Assembly: GCF_019443085.1 (NCBI RefSeq)
Contig: NZ_JAHZIL010000003.1
Location: forward strand, 1,922,001 to 1,986,000
Source of the DNA: Marinobacter sp. F4218
Lineage (GTDB): Bacteria > Pseudomonadota > Gammaproteobacteria > Pseudomonadales > Oleiphilaceae
DNA: 64,000 nucleotides
Direction: 5' to 3'
Under the pieces are notes generated by a model. The model was not told where the DNA came from. It saw only the letters and a list, made by a program, of their open reading frames with translations, and made no database searches. Below, in pieces: positions 40,799 through 50,400 of this stretch. Made by a program: the position numbers and the translations under genes. Every line of letters starts with the position of its first letter. Position 1 is the stretch's first letter.

Positions 40799-41380
40799 TC
40801 AGTTGCCGAGCGCCAGGCACCTTTGATGCTGGGGGCAACGAACCAGGTGATCGTTCACCATGCCGGTTGCCTGCATGAAGGCATAGACGATGGTTGGTCC
40901 GACGAAGGTGAAGCCGGCTCGCTTTAGTGCCCGGGACATGGCTTCGGATTCGGGGGTTGTGACCGGGACTTCGTCGAAGTGCTCCCAGGCGTTCTGGATC
41001 GGGGCACCGTCGACGAACGACCACAGAAAGTCGCTGAAACTTTCGCCCTTTTCGCGAAACTCAAGAAATCCCCGTGCATTCTTGATGATCGACCGGACTT
41101 TCAGGCGGTTGCGGATTATGCCTGGGTTGGCCAGCAGCTCTGCGACTTTCGCGTCGTCGTATCGAGCGATCCGTTCCGGATCGAAGCCATCGTATGCCTC
41201 ACGGTAGCTGCCTTGCTTGCGCAGGATGGTGATCCAGCTCAGACCGGCCTGCTGGCCATCCAGGCAAAGCTTTTCAAACAGGGCCAGCTCATCGTACTCG
41301 GGCCGTCCCCAAACGGTGTCGTGATAGTGCACGTAGAGGGGATCGGTGCCGCACCAGGGGCAGCGTCCGGTGTCTGTCAT
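40799..41380 (-). CDS. tag: DNA-3-methyladenine glycosylase I
   Basis: A 193-residue base-excision repair enzyme. The N-terminal RCPWCGTDPLYVHYHDTVWGRPEYDELALFEKLCLDGQQAGLSWITIL and C-terminal TFVGPTIVYAFMQATGMVNDHLVRCPQH segments contain the Tag zinc ligands (N-terminal Cys and His, C-terminal His and Cys) and the adenine-stacking Trp. It excises 3-methyladenine from alkylated DNA. Three bases upstream of the stop-to-start neighbour PPTase on the same strand. Confidence 0.95.
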   Translation of the reverse strand: MTDTGRCPWCGTDPLYVHYHDTVWGRPEYDELALFEKLCLDGQQAGLSWITILRKQGSYREAYDGFDPERIARYDDAKVAELLANPGIIRNRLKVRSIIKNARGFLEFREKGESFSDFLWSFVDGAPIQNAWEHFDEVPVTTPESEAMSRALKRAGFTFVGPTIVYAFMQATGMVNDHLVRCPQHQRCLALGN

Positions 41381-41383
41381 CGC

Positions 41384-42166
41384 TTACTTTCGCTCCTCTG
41401 AGTAACGGGTTGCAGGGGAAATGCGGCGACGCAACATCGGGGGCTCGGCGCCTCGCACCGCTCCTGTCCCGGCCAGACCGAAGTCATCCGGTGGAGAGCC
41501 AAGCCGCCAGAGTGCCGGGGGCGCCGGGTCGGTCTGGCGGAAGACCAGCGTCACCAGAAATCCGTCCACCTTCCAGCAATCGGCCTGCCAGTCGGGTTCG
41601 TTCTGGTCGCCCCGGAGTTCGAAGCCCGGCCCGACTTCCAGGGTTTGCAGGTTGCCGGCGATGCCCCGGCCCGTGGCTTTCAGCCAGGCTTCCTTGAGCG
41701 TCCAGACCCTGAGAAATGTTTCCGGACAATCCTCAGCAAGCAGCCATGCCTGCTCCCGTGGCGTGAACCAGCGCCTGGCGACCCGTTGCCAGTGGGGATG
41801 GCGGGTACAGGGCTCAAGGTCCAGACCAATTCTTTGCCCCGGGCTGGTTGCGCAGGCAGAAAGACCGTGGCTGTGGCTGAGTGACAAGTGCCAGCCAACC
41901 GGCGCCGCCGACTCCACCGGACGGCCATTAACCGGTCTGCAATCGGAGGCCTCCAGACCGCTGGCTCCGGCGATCGCCCGGCGGATCAGCCAACGACTCG
42001 ACAGGTATTCGCGCTTGCGTGGGCCGCTGAACTTGGCCGCCGTCTCGCGCTCGTAGTCTGTGAGCCAGTCCGGTAATCCGGGGGATTCCCGGCGCCCCTC
42101 CCGGCACAGCCATATTGCCGGCCGCGGATCAGGGCTGCAGGCGCTGGATGAGCCAGCCATCGCCAT
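41384..42166 (-). CDS. 4'-phosphopantetheinyl transferase (Sfp-like)
   Basis: A 260-residue PPTase. The two diagnostic blocks are visible: IGLDLEPC (Mg2+-binding Asp/Glu) and [16 protein letters not shown] ((W/F)-x-x-K-E-x3-K), with an upstream WHLSLSHS segment. It transfers the phosphopantetheine arm from CoA to carrier proteins. The C-terminal ~45 residues are Pro/Arg-rich and less conserved. It overlaps the end of pdxH by 38 bases, so the start could be a few codons later. Confidence 0.88.
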   Translation of the reverse strand: MAMAGSSSACSPDPRPAIWLCREGRRESPGLPDWLTDYERETAAKFSGPRKREYLSSRWLIRRAIAGASGLEASDCRPVNGRPVESAAPVGWHLSLSHSHGLSACATSPGQRIGLDLEPCTRHPHWQRVARRWFTPREQAWLLAEDCPETFLRVWTLKEAWLKATGRGIAGNLQTLEVGPGFELRGDQNEPDWQADCWKVDGFLVTLVFRQTDPAPPALWRLGSPPDDFGLAGTGAVRGAEPPMLRRRISPATRYSEERK

Positions 42167-42764
42167 CCCTCACGTATTCGAATCGGTCATGGAGCCGGCT
42201 TGGACGACCCTGCCAGAACTCGATCCGGTCGGGCACCACCCGGTAGCCGCCCCAGAAGCTGGGCAGCGGGATTTCGCCAACGCTGAACTTGCGCTTGAGT
42301 TCGGCCACCTTCTGCTCCAGCAATCCCCGGGAGTTAATGACCTTGCTCTGTTCCGATACCCAGGCACCAATCTGGCTGCCGCGGGGGCGCGAGGCGAAGT
42401 AGCGCAGGGACTCCGACTTGCTGACCTTTTCCACCGACCCCTGAATCCGGACCTGCCGATTCAGACCGATCCAGGGAAACAGCAGGGCGGCCTGGGGATT
42501 TTCCTCGATTTCACGAGCCTTGCGGCTGCCATAGTTGGTGTAGAACACAAAGCCGTTCTGATCGAAATATTTCAGCAGCACGGTTCGCAGGTCGGGCAGT
42601 CCATCCCGGCCGGCAGTTGCCAATGACATGGCATTGGGTTCGAGAATCCCGGCATTGCGGGCATCCTCGAACCAGTGCTGGAACTGGCGCACTGGATTGT
42701 CGTCGAGGGCCTCGCGATCAAGCCCTTCGCTTTCAAAGTCCCGGCGCATATCGCCGATGTCCAT
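42129..42764 (-). CDS. pdxH: Pyridoxamine 5'-phosphate oxidase
   Basis: A 211-residue FMN enzyme of vitamin B6 salvage, oxidising PNP/PMP to PLP. Typical sequence blocks are [55 protein letters not shown] (FMN binding), [29 protein letters not shown] and the C-terminal [30 protein letters not shown] with RLQP end. Length equals E. coli PdxH (218 aa) within a few residues. Confidence 0.96.
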   Translation of the reverse strand: MDIGDMRRDFESEGLDREALDDNPVRQFQHWFEDARNAGILEPNAMSLATAGRDGLPDLRTVLLKYFDQNGFVFYTNYGSRKAREIEENPQAALLFPWIGLNRQVRIQGSVEKVSKSESLRYFASRPRGSQIGAWVSEQSKVINSRGLLEQKVAELKRKFSVGEIPLPSFWGGYRVVPDRIEFWQGRPSRLHDRFEYVRDGDGWLIQRLQP

Positions 42765-42987
42765 ACCGCTCCCCTCGTCATTAACAAGTCAAGATCACTC
42801 CGACCGCTGAGCATAACCGGTTCGGTGTCGGCTGTCAGGCGTCGCATATGTCCGTTTCGGTTACACAAATAAACAAAAGAGTGAGCGCTGGTTCACATTT
42901 CGCCCCGTATTACTTCCCACATTGATTGGTGCCAGGGCGCAGCGATACCAATCGGGAACGCCGCGCTGAAAAAAGAGAGAAGAAACC

Positions 42988-44274
42988 ATGTTGTTAGAAT
43001 ACGATTTTTCGCTGGTCATTGCGTCATATGTGGTCGCGGTACTCGCGGCCTACACCGCCCTGTACTTTGGAACCCGGTTAAACGCCGCCCGTGGCGGCGA
43101 GCGCCGGCGCTGGCTGACAACCGGAGCATTGCTGATGGGGTCCGGCGTCTGGACCATGCACTTCGTGGGCATGCGTGCGATGCCGATGGAGGCCCCCTTG
43201 TCCTTTGATTCAGTGATGACGGCGGTGTCGTGGCTCGCGGCTGTCGTGGCCTCCGGCGTGGCGCTGAACATCATCGGTCGTTCCCGGATCAGCGTTGCGC
43301 TCTTTGCCGCTGCCACACTGGCGATGTCCGGCGGTGTGGTGGTCATGCACTACCTCGGCATGTACGCCATGCGAATGTCGGCGGACCCGACCGTCAATAC
43401 CGGTTTCCTGGTGCTCTCCGTGGTTATCGCCGTGGTGGCGTCCGGAGCGGCCCTGGCAATATGTCGCAAGCTGCAGGGGCTGCAAGGCGGACGTGCCATG
43501 ACGATTCAGTTCGCGGCGGCCCTGGTGATGGCTGCTGCAATCTGCGGTATGCATTACACCGGCATGGTTGCGCTGCAGTTTCCGGCGGATGCCGTGCCTG
43601 CTGTAGACAATGGCCTGCGTGGCGAATGGATCGGTATTCCCCTGGCGGTGGCCTGTGTCCTGCTCCTGATGGTCGCGCTGGTGGTGACCGTTCTGGATGT
43701 GCGCGCCCGGCGGGAGCTTGAATTCAAGAAGGCGGAAGAAAGCCGGTGGGTTGAACGGATGGCGTTTGTGGATTCGGTAACGGGGCTGCCCAATCGTTCG
43801 GGACTGGAGCAGGAGCTACTGGATAACCTTGCCCGGCCCGACGCGCGTGAGCATCCGTTTGCGCTGCTCTATCTCGATGTTGCCAATTTCCGGGAACTTG
43901 CTGACCGGCTTGGGCATCGGGAGCTGGAGAGTGCGGTGCTTGAGATCAGTAACGCCGTGCGGGGGGTTCTGACCGAAACCGTATACCTCGCCCGGTATTC
44001 ATCCAGCGCCTTTGTGGCCCTGGTGCCAGACCCGGAGAGTGCCGATCACGCGTTCATGTACAAGCACCTGCGACAGATTGACAGATCAATCACTGCCGCC
44101 GGTGTGGCCATAACCTGGCGCATTGGTCAGTCGGTTTTCCCGACCACCGGCAATTCAAGCCGAAAACTGGTGCGGGCAGCCATGCTGCCCCGTGACCCGG
44201 GCGAGATCGGACATTTCGCCAACATGAAGGCCGATCCGGACCTGGCCCTGCCCGGCCAGGTCCGTGGCAGCTGA
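42988..44274 (+). CDS. MHYT sensor protein with degenerate GGDEF domain
   Basis: A 428-residue membrane protein. Residues 1-~240 hold seven predicted membrane helices with three MHYT-type repeats (WTMHFVGMRAMPM, VVMHYLGMYAMRM, CGMHYTGMVALQF), a proposed copper/gas-sensing module. A GGDEF-type domain follows (~258-410; DSVTGLPNRSGLEQEL), but the signature is SSSAF at residues 338-342 and lacks the catalytic acids. It is therefore probably a c-di-GMP-inactive or receptor-like variant. A purine-rich AGAGAGAAGA ribosome site precedes the ATG. Confidence 0.87.
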   Translation: MLLEYDFSLVIASYVVAVLAAYTALYFGTRLNAARGGERRRWLTTGALLMGSGVWTMHFVGMRAMPMEAPLSFDSVMTAVSWLAAVVASGVALNIIGRSRISVALFAAATLAMSGGVVVMHYLGMYAMRMSADPTVNTGFLVLSVVIAVVASGAALAICRKLQGLQGGRAMTIQFAAALVMAAAICGMHYTGMVALQFPADAVPAVDNGLRGEWIGIPLAVACVLLLMVALVVTVLDVRARRELEFKKAEESRWVERMAFVDSVTGLPNRSGLEQELLDNLARPDAREHPFALLYLDVANFRELADRLGHRELESAVLEISNAVRGVLTETVYLARYSSSAFVALVPDPESADHAFMYKHLRQIDRSITAAGVAITWRIGQSVFPTTGNSSRKLVRAAMLPRDPGEIGHFANMKADPDLALPGQVRGS

Positions 44275-44310
44275 CAAAACCGGTCGGGGCCGACTATCCT
44301 TGTGAACAGG

Positions 44311-44330
44311 CGGGGGCGACGAAGCCCCCG
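44311..44330 (+). terminator. GC hairpin after the MHYT gene
   Basis: Perfect 7-bp stem CGGGGGC/GCCCCCG with a GACGAA loop, 37 bases after the MHYT stop and 28 before the DUF748 start. No T-run follows, so termination is uncertain. Confidence 0.4.
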
Positions 44331-44358
44331 GGATTGTGCCTCTTACAAGGAGAGATCT

Positions 44359-47157
44359 GTGGCCGAGAGCCGTCAACCGAACCGCCTCGCCAGGAACCTG
44401 CTCATCGGGCTCCTCGTACTTGTTGTTCTCTACGGGCTTGCTGGTTTCCTCCTCCTGCCCTGGTGGCTGGAAAGGACACTGCCCGAGCAGCTGAATCAGC
44501 GCATGGGGTGGCAGGCCGAAGTCACCGGGATCTCGGTCAATCCATTCGCACTCAGTGTTGAGACGCTTGGCCTTTCGGCGCGGGACAGTGATGACGAAAA
44601 AGTCGTTGCCTTCGACCGGTTGTCCCTGAACCTGAACTTTTTTCAGCTGGTTCGGGGGATCATCGGGTTCGAGGCTATTGAGTTGCAGGAACCGTTCATC
44701 CGGCTGGACCTGCTTGAGGATTACAGCGTCAATTTCGCCCGGGACTGGCAGGACAACAATCCGACGACCAAGGAGACGGCACCTGACGGTAACGAGTCAG
44801 GCCCACCCCGCTTTTATTTCACCGGGATTGCCATTGAAGGCGGTGAGTTGCTGTTCCGGGACTATAGCAAGGCCGAGCCGGCCGAGTTCCGGATAACCCC
44901 GCTGGATCTCAGCCTGAATGATCTCGCGACCTGGCCACGGGATGGGGAGGACAGCAATTACAGCCTTCAGGCTGCCATCGGGGACGAGACTATCGAGTGG
45001 CAGGGCGACCTCAGTGTCACTCCCCTGTACTCCCGGGGATCGCTCAGCATCAGCGGCATTGGTTTCCAGACCCTCAAGCATTTTCTCGCCCCCTACCTGC
45101 CCTACGATCTGCGTGGTGGCCGGGTCAGCCTGCGTTCGGATTATGAACTCCAGGCCGGCGACATGCTGTTCCTGGCAACCCGTAACGGCACCCTTTCGCT
45201 CGAGGATCTGGCGGTCGCCGTCAATGCCGACAGCGAAGAAGCCCGCCTGACTTCCGGGACCATCAGCGTTGACCAGATCGGTTTCGATCTCAATGCCAGG
45301 GAGGCCAGCGTGGGTCAGGTCTCCCTCGATGCCCTGGAGCTTGCCCTTGCCCGTGATGAAACCGGGACAATCGATTGGCTGGCGCCGCTGGCCCCGGAGG
45401 AGGACGGGCAAACAACCGACGGGGAATCTGACTCGCGGGCCTCAGCGGGAGCCCGTCCTTTCCGGTGGTCCGTCGCCGGCATTAGCCTGTCGGAGGGGCG
45501 CGTACGGTGGCAGGATCGTCGGACGGAGACTCCGGCGGATCTGACTCTGGAACAAATTTCCCTGACCACCGGCGCCCTGAGCCACAGACTCGATGAGCCG
45601 GTGAACTATCAGCTCCAGGCCAACCTCGCCAGTGGCGGTACGCTGTCATTCGACGGCCAGTTGACGCCAAAGCCGTTTACCCTCGAAGCCGGTATATCCG
45701 GCTCCCAGGTGGCGCTGGCGGCGTTTGAACCCTACGTGCAGGAAGGGGCCAACCTGACCATTGCCGACGGTACCCTCGGGGTCGATGGCAACCTCGACCT
45801 GGATGGCCAGCAGGAGCCCCTGACCGGCACTTTTAGCGGCACGGCGGAAGTGGCCGGCCTCGCGCTGCAATTGAGGGACGGGAACGATCGGCTGTTGACC
45901 TGGCAATCTCTCCGCCTGGCGCCCATCGAATACAACGTGAATCCGGCCCGACTGGAAATCGGCACCGTGACACTGACCGGGCCCGAAGTCCGTGTGGTGC
46001 GCGCGAGCAATAATGTGCATAACCTGTCGCGTATTGTCCGCTCCGGCGCCGGTGGTCAATCGAATGAAGCTGCTGGTGACAAGCCCGGGTTCATCTTCCG
46101 GATTGGCCAACTGATGCTTGAGCAGGGGGCGATTGCCTACACCGACCGCAGCATCAGCCCGGCATTTACCACCTCCTTCGACGAACTCAGTGGGTCAGTG
46201 ACCGGGCTCAGTAATATTCCTCCGCAGCAGGGCAAGGTGGACATCAGTGGGCGCGTGAGTGACGTCGCCACAGCGAAGTTTGGGGGCACCCTGGGGGCCC
46301 TCGGTACCGACGATGTAAGCCACCTGAAGCTGACCATGAAGGGTTTGTCGCTGCCGGCGCTGTCACCGTACTTCGGCCGCTACATCGGTTACGGCGTGGA
46401 CAGCGGCAAGCTGGACCTGGACCTGGCCTATGAAATTTCAGGTAGCCGGATAGACGCCAGCAACCTGGTGGTCATGGACCGCTTCGAGCTGGGGCAGCCG
46501 GTCGCCAGTGAGAACGCCGTCGATGCGCCCGTGGCTTTGGGGCTGGCCCTGCTCAAGGATCAGGACGGCGTGATTGAGGTGGATCTGCCCATCAGCGGTG
46601 ACCTCTCGGACCCGGATTTCAGCCTGGGCCAGGTGATCATGCGAGCCTTCGTGAACCTGCTGGTCAAGGCAGCGACGTCGCCGTTCAGCATGCTGGGGTC
46701 CATTGCCGAGATAGCGGGGTTCAGCAGCGACGAGTTGGGGCAGGTCAGTTTCCAGCCAGGCAGCGTGGCGCTGACCGAAGGCGAACCCGCCAAGCTCGCG
46801 GCCCTCGCGGACGGCCTGCTGGAGCGTCCGGAACTGTTGCTGAACGTCCGTGGCGGTGTCGCACCCGAGGCGGATGGCCTGGCGTTGCTGCGGGAGGAAC
46901 TGACATCGGGTGGCCGGAAATCGTTGTCCGATGACGAGTGGGAAGCGGCGAAGCAGGCCTACCTCGCCGGTGAGCGTCAATTACCGCCCGAGGCCTTGAA
47001 CGATCTGGCCTCCGCCCGCGGTATTGCGGTCCGGAAGGTATTGCTGGATACCCACAAGGTGCCCGCGGACCAGCTGTTCATGCTGGACCCCTCTCGCGAC
47101 GCGAACGTCAACGACGATGGCGCGGTGACCGTCCAGTTTACTCTGGATGTTCGCTAG
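44359..47157 (+). CDS. DUF748 / AsmA-like cell-envelope protein
   Basis: A 932-residue protein with one N-terminal membrane helix (LARNLLIGLLVLVVLYGLAGFLLLPWWL) and a long beta-rich periplasmic body, ending in an OmpA-like/DUF748 C-terminal segment. Such repeating-beta-groove (AsmA/DUF748) proteins are thought to bridge the envelope in lipid transport. GTG 44359 is selected because AAGGAGAG precedes it at the right distance; an ATG at 44302 lies inside the hairpin region. Convergent with the next gene, stops overlapping by 4 bases. Confidence 0.85.
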   Translation: MAESRQPNRLARNLLIGLLVLVVLYGLAGFLLLPWWLERTLPEQLNQRMGWQAEVTGISVNPFALSVETLGLSARDSDDEKVVAFDRLSLNLNFFQLVRGIIGFEAIELQEPFIRLDLLEDYSVNFARDWQDNNPTTKETAPDGNESGPPRFYFTGIAIEGGELLFRDYSKAEPAEFRITPLDLSLNDLATWPRDGEDSNYSLQAAIGDETIEWQGDLSVTPLYSRGSLSISGIGFQTLKHFLAPYLPYDLRGGRVSLRSDYELQAGDMLFLATRNGTLSLEDLAVAVNADSEEARLTSGTISVDQIGFDLNAREASVGQVSLDALELALARDETGTIDWLAPLAPEEDGQTTDGESDSRASAGARPFRWSVAGISLSEGRVRWQDRRTETPADLTLEQISLTTGALSHRLDEPVNYQLQANLASGGTLSFDGQLTPKPFTLEAGISGSQVALAAFEPYVQEGANLTIADGTLGVDGNLDLDGQQEPLTGTFSGTAEVAGLALQLRDGNDRLLTWQSLRLAPIEYNVNPARLEIGTVTLTGPEVRVVRASNNVHNLSRIVRSGAGGQSNEAAGDKPGFIFRIGQLMLEQGAIAYTDRSISPAFTTSFDELSGSVTGLSNIPPQQGKVDISGRVSDVATAKFGGTLGALGTDDVSHLKLTMKGLSLPALSPYFGRYIGYGVDSGKLDLDLAYEISGSRIDASNLVVMDRFELGQPVASENAVDAPVALGLALLKDQDGVIEVDLPISGDLSDPDFSLGQVIMRAFVNLLVKAATSPFSMLGSIAEIAGFSSDELGQVSFQPGSVALTEGEPAKLAALADGLLERPELLLNVRGGVAPEADGLALLREELTSGGRKSLSDDEWEAAKQAYLAGERQLPPEALNDLASARGIAVRKVLLDTHKVPADQLFMLDPSRDANVNDDGAVTVQFTLDVR

Positions 47158-47960
47158 GGCAGGTCGAAGTCGGTGAGGAAGCCCCGGGGCAGCTGCAGGC
47201 CCCATTTTTCGACCATCAGTCGATAGGCGCCGTTGGTTACCAGCGGCGACATGAGATGAAGCATGTCATCGGCAGTCACGGGGCCATCTTTCCGGGCAAT
47301 GATGCGGAGCTGGTAGCGCTGGTCGAGCTTGTCCGAAATAAGCAGGGTACGCCAGTCCTCGGGGTGTTCCGACAGGTGCATCTGAAGGTAGGAGCGGCTG
47401 ATAATCGCCACCTCCGCAACCGATGGCCGATCGGCTTTGATGAGCTGGAGGTTGCGGCTGTGACTGTCGGAAAACTCAATATTGAATTTTTCCAGGAGGA
47501 CCTGGCTGTCGGTCTCGAAATCGGCAAACCCGTAGTGGTAACCGGACATCGCCACGATATGATGGCGGCTGATGTCCTCGAAAAACGACAGGTCGCGATC
47601 GGGTTTTTTCAGGGCAACATAGAGCTCCTCGTCCGTGAGGATCGGGCGGCTCATGGTGACGTCCCGGTCTGACCAGCCCCAGTCGGCGCTCTCAAAGAAA
47701 ATGACGTCGTAGAGGCCGGCCTCGAAGTCGAGATAGCGACGCTTGGGAGAGGTGTAGAAGACCCGGATCTCGACGTCCTCGTTGGCAGCCTCGATGCCCT
47801 GAATCAGGTCACCCAGCAAGCCTTGAGGTTCGTTGGTGTGGCTGATTTCGGCAACGGGCGGGAAATAGTAGGCACCGACGGTGATCTCGGTCTTCGGGGA
47901 TGCGGCCGAGCCCCAGCACATCGCGAATACGCCGGTGACCAAAGCCAGTGTTCTGCTCAT
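47154..47960 (-). CDS. Periplasmic solute-binding-protein-like (family 3) protein
   Basis: A 268-residue exported protein: signal peptide MSRTLALVTGVFAMCWGSAAS, then a type-3 binding-protein fold (EITVGAYYFPPVAE, GLLGDLIQGIEAANEDVEIRVFYTSPKRRYLDFEAGLYDVIFFE). No transporter genes lie nearby, so it may be an orphan binding protein or signalling receptor. The start at 47960 gives a clean signal peptide; the frame open to 48086 adds 42 residues without one. Confidence 0.75.
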   Translation of the reverse strand: MSRTLALVTGVFAMCWGSAASPKTEITVGAYYFPPVAEISHTNEPQGLLGDLIQGIEAANEDVEIRVFYTSPKRRYLDFEAGLYDVIFFESADWGWSDRDVTMSRPILTDEELYVALKKPDRDLSFFEDISRHHIVAMSGYHYGFADFETDSQVLLEKFNIEFSDSHSRNLQLIKADRPSVAEVAIISRSYLQMHLSEHPEDWRTLLISDKLDQRYQLRIIARKDGPVTADDMLHLMSPLVTNGAYRLMVEKWGLQLPRGFLTDFDLP

Positions 47961-47999
47961 TCGATGGGTTGCGGGCACGCTGGGTCTTACACCTGTAAA

Positions 48000-48015
48000 G
48001 AATGAATACTCATTC
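48000..48015. promoter_or_regulatory. Palindromic operator-like site
   Basis: GAATGA-ATAC-TCATTC, a perfect 6-bp inverted repeat, lies between the divergent binding-protein and yfbR genes. The form resembles TetR-family operators. No regulator gene is adjacent. Confidence 0.4.
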
Positions 48016-48084
48016 AGACTAGCACTGGAATGGGTGGGACTGAACAACTGGATTATAAACTTATGCAAAACCGGAAGCCGCGTC

Positions 48085-48678
48085 ATGGTTAATGCGTCGA
48101 GCCCTTTCTTCGCCTACGTTTCCCGACTTCGCTGGATCAAGCGTTGGGGGTTGATGCGCAACGCCATTGAAGAGAATGTGGCGACGCATTCCTGGGAGGT
48201 GGCAACCCTGGCCCACGCCCTGGCCCTGATCCGTAACCGGCACTTTGGCGGCCAGGCCAATGCTGACCGGATCGCAGCGGCGGCCCTTTACCACGACGCC
48301 ACCGAGGTCATCACCGGGGACATGCCAACGCCGGTGAAGTACCACTCGAGGGTGATGCGCGAGGCCTTCGGTGACATTGAGCACAAGGCCGAGGCCGAAT
48401 TGCTGGCGCTGCTGCCGGAGGATCTGCGGGCGGATTTTTCACCCTACGTGCGGGAATCGAGGCTGCCGGCGGAGGACAGGGAACTGATCAAGGCGGCGGA
48501 TCGTCTGTCCGCCTGGCTCAAGTGCCAGGCGGAAATCCGCGCCGGTAACAAGGAATTTGAACCGGCCGCGAGACAGATCCGGGCCCGTCTGGAGGAAGAC
48601 GGGCTGCGGGAAGTGGCCTATTTCATGAGCGTCTTTGCGCCCAGTTACGAACAGCCACTGGATAACCTGCTGGAGTGA
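48085..48678 (+). CDS. yfbR: HD-domain 5'-deoxynucleotidase YfbR
   Basis: A 197-residue HD-domain phosphohydrolase close in length to E. coli YfbR (199 aa). Conserved blocks: SRLRWIKRWGLMRN, EENVATHSWEVATLAHALA (first metal His), AALYHDATEVITGDMPTPVKYHSRVMREAFGDIEHKAE (HD motif) and LIKAADRLSAWLKCQAEIRAGNKEF. It dephosphorylates deoxyribonucleoside 5'-monophosphates. ATG 48085 matches the family N-terminus; an upstream open frame to 47881 is not conserved. Confidence 0.93.
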   Translation: MVNASSPFFAYVSRLRWIKRWGLMRNAIEENVATHSWEVATLAHALALIRNRHFGGQANADRIAAAALYHDATEVITGDMPTPVKYHSRVMREAFGDIEHKAEAELLALLPEDLRADFSPYVRESRLPAEDRELIKAADRLSAWLKCQAEIRAGNKEFEPAARQIRARLEEDGLREVAYFMSVFAPSYEQPLDNLLE

Positions 48679-48703
48679 TGCTCCGGGAGGCGGTTGGTTG
48701 CCT

Positions 48704-49738
48704 TCAGGCGTCGGCGGCGGAGCCCACCAGACCGCCCTTCAGGCCGTCACGGCGTAACGCCTGGCGGACTGCGTCTTCGGGGCTGCCTGCCAGTTCCCGG
48801 AACATACCCATGGAGCCAAGCAGCGCTGACGATTCGTAGGGAACGAAGACCCGTTCACCGTCTTTCGCCATCGTCGGCAGGACCTTGATGTAGCTTTGGC
48901 CCAGCAGGTAGCCGATGACGGTCTGTTTGTTCTCTTCGGAGTCGCCCATGGCGCTGAGTACCAGGCGAATGGACTCCTGCTCGCCCTGGGCGCGCAGAAT
49001 CGCCGATTCCTTGTCGCCCTGGGCGTTGAGGATGGCGGATTCCCGCTGCCCCTGGGCCATGGCGATGGCAGCGGATTTCTCGCCCTCGGCCTCGGTGACC
49101 GTGGCCCGGCGCTTCCGCTCGGCGGCCATCTGCAGGCGCATGGCCTCCTCAACCTCTTCGGGCATGCTGATGTCCTGGACCTCGACCCGGGTCAGCTTCA
49201 CGCCCCACTTGGAGGCTGGCTCTTCCATCTCCGCCTGGATGGCGTTGTTCACCTCGCTGCGGGATTCAAACAGTTTGTCCAGCTCCATCTTGCCGACCAC
49301 CGAGCGCAGTGTGGTCTTGGCCAGGACTTCCACCGCCTGGCTCATGTTGGCGACTTCGTACACCGCCCGGCGTGGATCAATAATCTGGTAATACAGGGCT
49401 CCGTTGATCTTCACGGTCACGTTGTCGGTGGTGACGACCGGCTGGCCGGGGAAGTCCATGACCGTTTCACGGCGATCAATGCGGGTCTCGTCGGTGGTGA
49501 CCGGGTGGTATTCCTCGCCCACGCGCATGTAGCGGATCATGGTAATCGGGCGCGGCCGCTCGATGAACGGAATGATGATGTTGACGCCGCTTTCGAGGAC
49601 CCGGTTGAAGGACCCGAGGCGCTCAATAACCATCACCTCGGATTGACGGACAATCACCAGGCCTTTGGCGATGATAAAAATGCCGATTACAACGAAAACC
49701 AGGCTGAGAACCAGCCCCGGTGTGATGAACGGTTCCAT
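48704..49738 (-). CDS. SPFH/band 7 membrane protein, QmcA type
   Basis: A 344-residue protein with an N-terminal membrane segment (LVLSLVFVVIGIFIIAKGLVIV) and a SPFH domain (VRQSEVMVIERLGSFNRVLESGVNIIIPF onward). A helical flotillin/QmcA-like region follows, with repeated EGEKSAAIAMAQGQRESAILNAQGDKESAILRAQGEQ, and a cytoplasmic tail. It lies 2 bases after the NfeD gene on the same strand, matching the qmcA-ybbK layout of enterobacteria. This is the second SPFH/NfeD module in the window. Confidence 0.93.
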   Translation of the reverse strand: MEPFITPGLVLSLVFVVIGIFIIAKGLVIVRQSEVMVIERLGSFNRVLESGVNIIIPFIERPRPITMIRYMRVGEEYHPVTTDETRIDRRETVMDFPGQPVVTTDNVTVKINGALYYQIIDPRRAVYEVANMSQAVEVLAKTTLRSVVGKMELDKLFESRSEVNNAIQAEMEEPASKWGVKLTRVEVQDISMPEEVEEAMRLQMAAERKRRATVTEAEGEKSAAIAMAQGQRESAILNAQGDKESAILRAQGEQESIRLVLSAMGDSEENKQTVIGYLLGQSYIKVLPTMAKDGERVFVPYESSALLGSMGMFRELAGSPEDAVRQALRRDGLKGGLVGSAADA

Positions 49739-49740
49739 GT

Positions 49741-50199
49741 TTACTGCTCCGTGTGAGTGATCGTTTCGACGACGGCGGTGGTGCCGTCAAATTGCTTAAA
49801 GATAACCTCGGTGCCTTCGGGAAGCTCGGAGGTGCCGGTGCTCTCGACTCTCAGCCGATAAAAGTCACCGTTCACCTTGATGCCGCAGGCGCCGTCAAAA
49901 TCCCGTTTCAGGATGCGATAGCGCTGGCCATGTTCAACACCGGTGCCGGTGGTGCCGTAGGCGACCCCCCGTGGGGAAAACCGGGGCCGGATCCAGCGTA
50001 TTGCGATCGGAACCAGAAGGCCGGAAAAAACGCCCATGCCGACCAGTTGCCATTCGAAGGACGCACCAAAGAACGCCAGCAGTGAGGTCAGTGCCGCCGC
50101 TACACCCAGTGCCAGCAACAGCAGGACGCCGGAGGTGAGCTCGGCCAGGCTCAGAACCAGGGCGAGGATCAGCCAGAAATGCGTAAGGCTCCATTCCAT
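49741..50199 (-). CDS. Short NfeD-family membrane protein (YbbK-like)
   Basis: A 152-residue NfeD protein lacking the protease domain: about three to four membrane segments (LTHFWLILALVLSLAELTSGVLLLLALGVAAALTSLL) followed by a C-terminal OB-fold (~90-150). The start at 50199 has GGAAG six bases upstream; 50220 is an alternative. It is directly upstream of the QmcA-type gene, so the two form one operon. Probable partner of that SPFH protein. Confidence 0.85.
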   Translation of the reverse strand: MEWSLTHFWLILALVLSLAELTSGVLLLLALGVAAALTSLLAFFGASFEWQLVGMGVFSGLLVPIAIRWIRPRFSPRGVAYGTTGTGVEHGQRYRILKRDFDGACGIKVNGDFYRLRVESTGTSELPEGTEVIFKQFDGTTAVVETITHTEQ

Positions 50200-50400
50200 A
50201 TACGACTTCCATTGTTCCATAGTGGTGATCGGGGCGGCGGTTGCCCGCCAGCGGAGATCGATTGTACCCAAATCCGGCGGGCGCGTCTCAGGGTGGCCGT
50301 AATGCCTGAGTGAGATGTCGACTGCAGCCATATCCGGCACCGGGGCAGCTGTTAAAGTGATGGCTTTCCAGGACATTCAACAACAAGAGGTCGTGTGGCC

